NCBI GenBank assembly: GCA_014384515.1
Contig: JACNFS010000160.1
Location: 1-12,944, forward strand
Length of the DNA: 12,944 bases
Direction of reading: 5' to 3'
From: Dehalococcoidia bacterium
GTDB taxonomy: Bacteria > Chloroflexota > Dehalococcoidia > GIF9 > UBA5629
Shown here: positions 1 to 5,413 of the stretch, in pieces
How positions within the stretch are numbered: position 1 is the first letter of the stretch
Layout: each line of letters starts with the position of its first letter
The notes under the pieces: generated by a model
The model's input: the letters and a program-made list of their open reading frames with translations, nothing else
Told to the model about the DNA's origin: nothing
Databases searched by the model: none
Made by a program: the position numbers and the translations under genes

Positions 1-1
1 A

Positions 2-88
2 ATCGCTGAAACAAAGCCGTATGCATACATTCAGAAGCCCTTTGACATGGGGCAGCTGATGCAGGCAGTAGAGGGGAGTTTAAGTTAA
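2..88 (+). CDS. Response regulator, C-terminal end only (partial)
   Basis: An open frame enters from the left edge and stops at TAA 86-88, giving 28 residues. It carries a Lys-Pro-Phe (QKPFD) followed by an amphipathic helix, which is the usual end of a CheY-like receiver domain: the conserved Lys after beta strand 5, then helix alpha 5. The protein stops soon after that helix, so the receiver is the last domain, either of a single-domain regulator or of a hybrid protein. It converges on the histidine kinase at 143-1579. Only the tail is visible, so its output and partner are unknown. Confidence 0.6.
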   Translation: MAETKPYAYIQKPFDMGQLMQAVEGSLS

Positions 89-142
89 GAGAATCCCTTT
101 GCTGTGGAAAGCGAACCCGCTCACACCATATGAAAGCCAGGT

Positions 143-1579
143 TCACTCTTGCACTGGCACTTCTACAATTACAGTTGTACCTGTAGCTTGCTTCGACTTT
201 ATCTGCAAGTGGCCTCCGATGAGGCGTGCTCGTTCTTCCATCCCCAACACACCCAGCTTCCCCTCTCTAACCAGATCCCCAGTCAATTTGGGTACTGAAA
301 AACCCTTACCATTATCCGTGATAGTCATCCTTATACTACTTGCATCTGACTCTACTATGATGCTGACCTCAGAGGCTTCAGCGTGCATGCGAACATTATT
401 CAAAGCCTCCTGAGCAATGCGGAACATGACTAGCTCCGTTTCTGAAGCAAGTGGAGGCAACGTGCCCGCTTCCACTTCAGCTTCGATTCCCAGTTCCTTG
501 CTAAATTCCTCAACTAACCAGTTCAAAGCTGGCACCAGCCCCATCTGGTCCAAGATGCTGGGCCTCAAGTCTCGGGCATAGCGCTGTAGGCTTTGGTAGA
601 CCTCATCGGCTATGCCATGCACATGCTCTAGCTCGCTTACTACCGCCGTTGGTAACTTGCGCCCAGCTTCGGAAATAAGAATATCGAGCCGATGCGATAG
701 TAGCAGTATGGACTGAGCAACGTCATCATGCAATTCGCGGGCAATGCGCTTCCGTTCTTCTTCCTGAGCCGTAAGGTTCTTATGAATTTGAACACGAAGA
801 TTGTCCCTCAATCTTCTTTCTTCAGTTACATCCCGGGCAATATTCAGAAAAGCACTTGGCTTATTATCCACCTTGATTAGCCGGGTAGCTAATTCAAGAA
901 TTGCTTCCGTTTTACCTTTCCCAACTATATGTTGCTCATAGCGCTGCTCTACAGTCTCACCTTCCATAAGCTTAGCCTTCACTTCTCTGGCTAAACGTAA
1001 TCCCTCTGGGGAAAGGAACTGGGGGACTTCTTTGCCCACTATCTCGCTTGGATGATACCCAGTGAGTTTCTCACAGGCCTTATTCGCTATAACTATCTTG
1101 CCCGCAAGGTCATGAACCCAAATAGCATCGCTACCATTGGTAAAAAGCTCTTCATAGTCTTCCCGGGATGATCTCAAGGCTAGTGTGATTTTCCGCAGTT
1201 CCTCTTGTTGTCGCTGAGATCTACGGTGCATTTCGATTAATGCAACGCTCAAACCGGCAATAACAAGTGTAGCGATGGTCTCCATTAGAGCATCTCTCGG
1301 GTTGGGAGAGATAACCAGAGCTCGTGATAGCATCAGCAGAGCGGAAACTAGCCATGTTGCCACGCCAACCTTGACTCCTAATGTCCAGCTAGCATAGGCT
1401 ACAAGCAAAAGGTAGATAAATCGCTCTATGACATGTCGTGATAAACCAAGAAACAGAGTAACGCGTGCTTCGCCTACAACAGGTACTCCAATCAGAAGCT
1501 CATGGTAATGAGACAAACTCAGGACTAGGAAGACGAAGACTATGCACGAGATATGAAGATTTCGCCATCTGCCTGACAT
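143..1579 (-). CDS. Membrane PAS-domain sensor histidine kinase, NarX/DegS-like (HisKA_3)
   Basis: This 478-residue protein should autophosphorylate on His and pass the phosphate to the adjacent NarL-type regulator. The first ~118 residues hold about four hydrophobic segments (roughly 9-24, 52-66, 72-92, 100-116), an integral membrane sensor region. A short coiled linker follows, then a PAS domain at ~138-255 ending in the typical ARDVTEERR. The HisKA_3 dimerisation domain has its H-box at RIARELHDDVAQS, with phospho-acceptor His284. The HATPase_c domain shows an N-box (EALNNVRMHA, ~391-400), a G1 box (DNGKGF, 422-427) and a G2-like LGVLGMEERA. The ATG at 1579 lacks a well-spaced ribosome site (a GGAGG lies about 17 nt upstream), so the start is fair but not certain. 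It lies 61 bp after the regulator gene and is probably cotranscribed. The signal sensed cannot be told from sequence. Confidence 0.93.
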   Translation of the reverse strand: MSGRWRNLHISCIVFVFLVLSLSHYHELLIGVPVVGEARVTLFLGLSRHVIERFIYLLLVAYASWTLGVKVGVATWLVSALLMLSRALVISPNPRDALMETIATLVIAGLSVALIEMHRRSQRQQEELRKITLALRSSREDYEELFTNGSDAIWVHDLAGKIVIANKACEKLTGYHPSEIVGKEVPQFLSPEGLRLAREVKAKLMEGETVEQRYEQHIVGKGKTEAILELATRLIKVDNKPSAFLNIARDVTEERRLRDNLRVQIHKNLTAQEEERKRIARELHDDVAQSILLLSHRLDILISEAGRKLPTAVVSELEHVHGIADEVYQSLQRYARDLRPSILDQMGLVPALNWLVEEFSKELGIEAEVEAGTLPPLASETELVMFRIAQEALNNVRMHAEASEVSIIVESDASSIRMTITDNGKGFSVPKLTGDLVREGKLGVLGMEERARLIGGHLQIKSKQATGTTVIVEVPVQE

Positions 1580-1640
1580 TGCTGTGGATAATCTCCCTCC
1601 ATTACTTGTTAAGGCAAATGTGCCAATACGTCAAACGCTT

Positions 1641-2330
1641 CTAGCCTTCTGGGCTACCTTCCTGCTGGATCTCTTCCAAGGCAACCAGCCCCAACCGTAG
1701 AGCTTCAACGAGGGCCTGACTGCGTGAGACTACATTCATCTTGGTGAAGATATTGGACATGTGCGCTTTAACAGTGCGTATACTGAGGGATAGTCTCTCA
1801 GCTATCTCTTTATTGCTCATGCCTGTAGCCAGCAGCTTCAGCATTTCTGTCTCCCGGTCACTCAGAAGCTCGTTTACCTTGGGCTCCGTAATCCCAGCCG
1901 ATCTAGTCATAGCTCGCTTGAGCAGCTTCTCAATGATTCTGGGATGAAGCACCGACTCACCAGCTCGTATAGCTCGTATAGCCTGTACTAAGTCTTGTCC
2001 TCGAGCACTCTTCAGCAAGTAGCCAGCTGCTCCCGCGTCAAGTAATCCTATGACGTAATTCTCATCGTCGTAGGCAGTGAGGATCAATATGGCTGTATTG
2101 GGAGCAACCTTCTTGATCTGCCTGCTAGCTTCAATCCCGTCAATGTTGGGCATCATAATGTCCATCACCACGATATCTGGCTTCAATTTGGAAGCCAGGT
2201 TGATAGCCTCTTCGCCGTCACTTGCCTCACCTACTACCTCTATGTCTTTTCGACTAGAGAGTGTCTGGCGCAGTGCTTCTCGCAGTAACGGATGGTCATC
2301 GGCGATTAAGATTGTGGTCTTCGACCTCAC
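1641..2330 (-). CDS. NarL/FixJ-family response regulator with LuxR-type HTH
   Basis: The 229-residue product is a DNA-binding regulator and the partner of the downstream kinase. The receiver domain has the acidic pair Asp11-Asp12, phospho-acceptor Asp57 (VVMDIMMP), Thr85 and Lys107. A LuxR/GerE helix-turn-helix follows at about 156-215 (SDRETEMLKLLATGMSNKEI, then SIRTVKAH). The frame stays open up to an ATG at 2522, but I choose the GTG at 2328-2330: GGAG lies 10 nt upstream, the receiver fold begins at once (RSKTTILIADD), and a promoter-like TATAAT at 2362-2367 sits between the GTG and the upstream ATG. The extra 64 residues of the longer frame do not look like a domain. It is divergent from the formate dehydrogenase operon, which suggests that operon and its own gene as targets (inference). 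Confidence 0.92.
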   Translation of the reverse strand: MRSKTTILIADDHPLLREALRQTLSSRKDIEVVGEASDGEEAINLASKLKPDIVVMDIMMPNIDGIEASRQIKKVAPNTAILILTAYDDENYVIGLLDAGAAGYLLKSARGQDLVQAIRAIRAGESVLHPRIIEKLLKRAMTRSAGITEPKVNELLSDRETEMLKLLATGMSNKEIAERLSLSIRTVKAHMSNIFTKMNVVSRSQALVEALRLGLVALEEIQQEGSPEG

Positions 2331-2361
2331 TTTATCATAGCTCCAAGCTGACTCAACACCA

Positions 2362-2391
2362 ATTATAAGGCATGCAGGATTAAAGAGCCAA
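2362..2391 (-). promoter_or_regulatory. Sigma-70-like promoter of the two-component operon
   Basis: On the minus strand a perfect TATAAT (plus positions 2362-2367) is preceded by TTGGCT (2386-2391, 4 of 6 matches to TTGACA) with an 18-nt spacer. Initiation would fall near 2355, leaving a leader of about 25 nt before the GTG at 2330. This supports the short start of the response regulator. Confidence 0.5.
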
Positions 2392-2403
2392 TACCAATGG
2401 TAT
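2391..2403. promoter_or_regulatory. Candidate operator palindrome in the divergent promoter region
   Basis: ATACC (2391-2395) and GGTAT (2399-2403) form an inverted repeat around AAT, overlapping the end of the -35 box of the minus-strand promoter. The top strand reads TACCAAT, which fits the published NarL heptamer pattern TACYNMT; the opposite strand reads TACCATT, one mismatch away. The two overlap instead of showing the classical 7-2-7 spacing. Two more ATACCTT copies occur at 2455 and 2511. The neighbouring regulator is of NarL type, so autoregulation or control of the FDH operon is plausible but unproven. Confidence 0.25.
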
Positions 2404-2515
2404 AAATGTGAGTCTCTTGAAGTGTCATTCCTTTTTCCTTCTGCCAAATGCCTAATACCTTCGGACATGACCAAAGTTCCACCAAAATTAAAACCTAAGA
2501 CCGATGAGAGATACC

Positions 2516-2543
2516 TTGGCAATTGTTATAGTTATTTTAGAAA
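2516..2543 (+). promoter_or_regulatory. Weak candidate promoter of the formate dehydrogenase operon
   Basis: TTGGCA (2516-2521) and TAGAAA (2538-2543, 4 of 6 matches to TATAAT) are separated by 16 nt, which would start a transcript near 2550 with a leader of about 25 nt. The surrounding 2521-2560 is A/T-rich. The match is modest and the operon may need an activator. Confidence 0.25.
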
Positions 2544-2560
2544 CGCAAATCAAAAAAGAA

Positions 2561-2566
2561 AGGAGG
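2561..2566 (+). promoter_or_regulatory. Strong ribosome binding site for the 108-residue protein
   Basis: AGGAGG, continuing as AGGAGGTGGTG, lies 8 nt before the ATG at 2575. It is the closest match to a consensus Shine-Dalgarno in the window and fixes this ATG over an in-frame upstream ATG at 2422 that lacks such a site and lies upstream of the candidate promoter. Confidence 0.85.
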
Positions 2567-2574
2567 TGGTGAAA

Positions 2575-2901
2575 ATGGCTAAGGCAGCTAATACAACAAG
2601 CGAAGGAATTACCAAAGCGATCGATGAGATCCTCGGAGAACGTACTGTCCCCTCAAAGGGAAGCGCGGCTGCAAGAGAGGCAATACTGGCCGTATTGGCT
2701 AGGGCAGCCGATGAGCCCGACTTCCTGCGCAGCTTAGCAGATAACCCCCACGAAACGCTTAGAGAGTATTATGCACTGACTTGGGAAGAAAGAGCCGCTT
2801 TAGCCAGCGGCGATATCCAGAAGATTGAAAGCTGGGTGGGTAAGCTGGACAAGCGCCTGGCGACTTGGCTATGGTGCCGATTATCTCAGGAGAAATGGTA
2901 G
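2575..2901 (+). CDS. Small helical protein of unknown function; free copy of the FdhA C-terminal domain
   Basis: The 108-residue protein has no signal peptide or membrane segment and is probably cytoplasmic. Residues 1-34 are a polar, probably flexible lead. Residues 35-108 form a predicted helical domain (EAILAVLARAADEPDFL, then an LTWEERAALASGD turn, SWVGKLD, TWLWCRL, and C-terminal LSQEKW). The same domain ends the catalytic FDH subunit encoded downstream (residues 914-986): 50 of 73 aligned residues are identical by hand count, with a one-residue gap. Being first in the operon with the best ribosome site suggests high expression. The LT.EER.AL..GD pattern loosely recalls small helical families such as LigA-like proteins and some putative RiPP-precursor leaders, but I cannot assign it. 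A docking, assembly or scaffolding role with the FDH is inference. The gene is certain; the function is unknown. Confidence 0.9.
   Translation: MAKAANTTSEGITKAIDEILGERTVPSKGSAAAREAILAVLARAADEPDFLRSLADNPHETLREYYALTWEERAALASGDIQKIESWVGKLDKRLATWLWCRLSQEKW
2677..2898 (+). repeat. Shared ~74-residue domain, copy 1 (free protein)
   Basis: Residues 35-108 of the 108-residue protein, homologous to copy 2 at 8153-8371. Conserved points include AxLAVLxRAA, FL, NP, EY, LTxEERAA, GDI, ESWVGKLD, TWL and the terminal RLSQEKW. The two copies differ at many synonymous sites, so this is an old duplication. Confidence 0.9.
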
Positions 2902-2916
2902 AAAGCGAGGCATAAA

Positions 2917-3450
2917 ATGACGAAGCTCTCAGTAGTGCAAGATACTTGGGTGCCTTTGCCGGAGCAAGAGGCTACCATCGAGGAACGGTTAAATGAGATT
3001 TTGTCCTCCTACCAAGGTAGGGACGATGAACTTATTCCCATTATGCAGCAGGTTCAACAGCAATTTGGCTATCTGCCTGAGCCGGTGATAAAACAGATAG
3101 CTAGATTCCTTCATTTACCAGACATCACTATCTTTGGGGTGGCCACATTCTACGCCCAATTCAAACTTGTTCCAACAGGGAGAAACATTATTAGGGTGTG
3201 CCGGGGAACCGCCTGTCACGTACGCGGGGTAGCACGTATCCTGCAAGAACTGGAGAATCAGTTAGGCGTAAAACCTGGAGAAACTACGGCCGATCGTGAA
3301 TATAGCTTGGAGACTGTGGCTTGCTTTGGTGCCTGTGCCTTGTCACCGATCATGGTGCTCGATGACAAGGTTCATGGCAAGATGACAACGCAAAAGGTGA
3401 GAAGCATTTTAGATGCAACTGGCAGCTCAAGCGAATTAAAGGATGGCTGA
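2917..3450 (+). CDS. NuoE-like [2Fe-2S] subunit of NAD-linked formate dehydrogenase
   Basis: This 177-residue electron-transfer subunit is of the NuoE/HndA/HylC type. It has a helical N-terminal part (IEERLNEILSSY, then IMQQVQQQFGYLPEPVIKQI) and a thioredoxin-like [2Fe-2S] domain with four ligands in family spacing: Cys95-x4-Cys100 (CRGTAC) and Cys136-x3-Cys140 (CFGAC). Length and motifs match full-length family members. It begins 15 bp after the free helical protein, with a GCGAGG ribosome site, and is followed 29 bp later by the NuoF-like subunit, its usual partner. In NAD-linked and bifurcating hydrogenases and formate dehydrogenases this subunit sits beside the flavin subunit in the cytoplasm. 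A NuoE of complex I is unlikely because no other nuo genes are here. Confidence 0.93.
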   Translation: MTKLSVVQDTWVPLPEQEATIEERLNEILSSYQGRDDELIPIMQQVQQQFGYLPEPVIKQIARFLHLPDITIFGVATFYAQFKLVPTGRNIIRVCRGTACHVRGVARILQELENQLGVKPGETTADREYSLETVACFGACALSPIMVLDDKVHGKMTTQKVRSILDATGSSSELKDG

Positions 3451-3479
3451 TTAATGCAGTAATGAGCGTGAGGTGAATC

Positions 3480-5399
3480 ATGGATTTCAAGCAGATTCAA
3501 AGCTACTCAATGTCAGAGTGGGAAGCTACGCAGAGGGGCGAAAAACCCTGCATTTTGGTGGGGATGGGAACCTGCGGTATGGCTGCAGGCGCCGAAGATA
3601 TAATTGAAGCACTGAATGAGAAGTTGACCCAGCGCTCTATTCAAGCTGATATTGTTCGAGTTGGCTGTATTGGTCTCTGCTACGCTGAACCCCTGATTGA
3701 GATAGTTAAGCCAGGCAAGCCAAGCGTCCTCTACGGCAACCTTACCCCTGAGCTTATATCCGAAATAGTCAAGGACTACCTAGTGGCTAATAATCCACGT
3801 TCTGACTTGGCTCTGGGGACCCGTGGCGAAGGCACTTTGGAGGGTATACCCAGGCTGTTCGACTCGCCGGTGCTAAAACCGCAGGTTCGCATTTCCTTGC
3901 GCAATTGTGGAAACATCGATCCAGAAAACATAAACCATTATATAGCCAATTCTGGATATGAAGGCTTGGCTAAGGCACTAAGAATGAATCCCCAAGAGGT
4001 GATTGATGAGGTCAAGAAATCTGGGTTGCGTGGTCGTGGCGGTGCCGGTTTCCCTACCGGGGTTAAATGGCAGTTCTGCCACGATGCCCCTGGCGATGTT
4101 AAATACGTAATATGCAACGCTGATGAAGGTGACCCGGGAGCATTCATGGATCGGGCACTTCTTGAAGGTGACCCGCATGCTGTGCTAGAAGGAATGCTCA
4201 TTGGTGCCTATGCTATCGGTGCAACGGAAGGTTATATTTACATCCGAGCCGAGTATCCACTGGCGATCAAGAGGCTGAAGGCTGCTCTTAAACAGATGGA
4301 GGAGTACGGGCTACTCGGTGAGAACATCATGGACTCTGGATTTAACTTTCATATCAAGATAAAAGAGGGGGCAGGTGCGTTTGTCTGCGGTGAAGAGACA
4401 GCTTTAATGGCTTCTATTGAAGGCAGTCGGGGGATGCCTCGCTCTCGGCCTCCATTCCCAGTCCAATCTGGTTTATGGGGAAAGCCAACAAACATCAACA
4501 ATGTAGAGACTTGGAGTAATGTCTCAGCTATTCTCCAGAAGGGTGCTGAGTGGTATACCAGCTATGGCACAGAAAAAAGCAGGGGCACTAAGAACTTTTC
4601 TCTGGCGGGTAAAGTCGTGCGCACCGGACTTATTGAGGTTCCGATGGGAATTACTTTGCGTGAGATTGTCTATGACATAGGGGGGGGCATTGCTGAAGAT
4701 AAAGCCCTCAAGGCTGTTCAAACCGGTGGTCCTTCAGGTGGTTTCATACCAGCAAGTTTAATAGACCTCCCAGTTGACTATGAGTCTTTAGCCCAGGCTG
4801 GCTCAATTATGGGTTCCGGGGGGATGGTGGTGCTAGATGAGGACACCTGTATGGTCGACATGACCAGATTTTTCCTCACCTTTACCCAGGCTGAGTCCTG
4901 TGGCAAGTGTATTCCATGTCGTTGGGGGACTAAACAAATGCTGGATATCTTGGAAGATATAACTAATGGAAGAGGCAGACCAGGAGACATTGAGTTGCTT
5001 CAGGAATTGGCTGAATCAGTTAAAGATGATTCTCTCTGTGGTTTGGGGCAGACCGCTCCCAACCCGGTGCTTACCAGTATTCGTTACTTTCGGGATGAAT
5101 ATGAAGAGCATGTTAAGGAGAAACGTTGTCGTGCTTATGTTTGTAAAGAGCTGATCTCATACTATATCGACCCTGATAAGTGCCAAGCTTGTTTAATCTG
5201 CCTTCGCAATTGCCCGGCACAAGCTATCATCGGCGGTAAGAATCAGATTCACGTGATTGATCAGGATAGATGCACTAAATGTGGCACATGCTTTGAAATA
5301 TGTCCCTCTCGCTTTAGCGCGGTAAGGGTGATATCAGGGGAGTCGGTGCGTGAGACCCTTCCGGTAAAAGAGAAAGTCCTGGTCAGAGCGAAGAAGTAA
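3480..5399 (+). CDS. NuoF-like FMN/NAD(H)-binding subunit with extra N- and C-terminal Fe-S domains (HylB/HndC type)
   Basis: The 639-residue flavoprotein exchanges electrons between NAD(P)(H) and the Fe-S chain. In order it shows an N-terminal thioredoxin-like [2Fe-2S] domain (~20-105; Cys24, Cys32, Cys63 and Cys67 are candidate ligands), a NuoF core with the FMN/NADH motif GRGGAGFPTGVKW (185-197) and NADEGDPGAF (213-222), an SLBB region (~370-455), the NuoF [4Fe-4S] site Cys474-x2-Cys477-x2-Cys480 with Cys520, and a C-terminal two-cluster ferredoxin (Cys568/571/574/578 and Cys598/601/604/608). Complex I NuoF lacks both end domains; their presence matches NAD-linked and electron-bifurcating hydrogenase or FDH beta subunits. 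GAGGTG lies 6 nt before the ATG. The gene lies between NuoE-like and FdhA genes, 14 bp before the latter. Bifurcation is inference, since sequence alone does not settle it. Confidence 0.94.
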   Translation: MDFKQIQSYSMSEWEATQRGEKPCILVGMGTCGMAAGAEDIIEALNEKLTQRSIQADIVRVGCIGLCYAEPLIEIVKPGKPSVLYGNLTPELISEIVKDYLVANNPRSDLALGTRGEGTLEGIPRLFDSPVLKPQVRISLRNCGNIDPENINHYIANSGYEGLAKALRMNPQEVIDEVKKSGLRGRGGAGFPTGVKWQFCHDAPGDVKYVICNADEGDPGAFMDRALLEGDPHAVLEGMLIGAYAIGATEGYIYIRAEYPLAIKRLKAALKQMEEYGLLGENIMDSGFNFHIKIKEGAGAFVCGEETALMASIEGSRGMPRSRPPFPVQSGLWGKPTNINNVETWSNVSAILQKGAEWYTSYGTEKSRGTKNFSLAGKVVRTGLIEVPMGITLREIVYDIGGGIAEDKALKAVQTGGPSGGFIPASLIDLPVDYESLAQAGSIMGSGGMVVLDEDTCMVDMTRFFLTFTQAESCGKCIPCRWGTKQMLDILEDITNGRGRPGDIELLQELAESVKDDSLCGLGQTAPNPVLTSIRYFRDEYEEHVKEKRCRAYVCKELISYYIDPDKCQACLICLRNCPAQAIIGGKNQIHVIDQDRCTKCGTCFEICPSRFSAVRVISGESVRETLPVKEKVLVRAKK

Positions 5400-5413
5400 A
5401 ACGGGGGTTTATA

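Noticed and set aside
136..158. GCCAG/CTGGC inverted repeat at the end of the kinase gene
   Set aside because: Five base pairs with a 13-nt loop, overlapping the coding end; expected by chance.
2331..2522. Longer form of the response regulator starting at ATG 2522
   Set aside because: The extra 64 residues have no domain character, and a TATAAT promoter element lies inside them; GTG 2330 has a ribosome site and matches the receiver start.
2422..2574. Longer form of the 108-residue protein starting at ATG 2422
   Set aside because: The ATG at 2575 has a near-perfect Shine-Dalgarno; the upstream part covers promoter-like A/T-rich DNA and does not look like protein.
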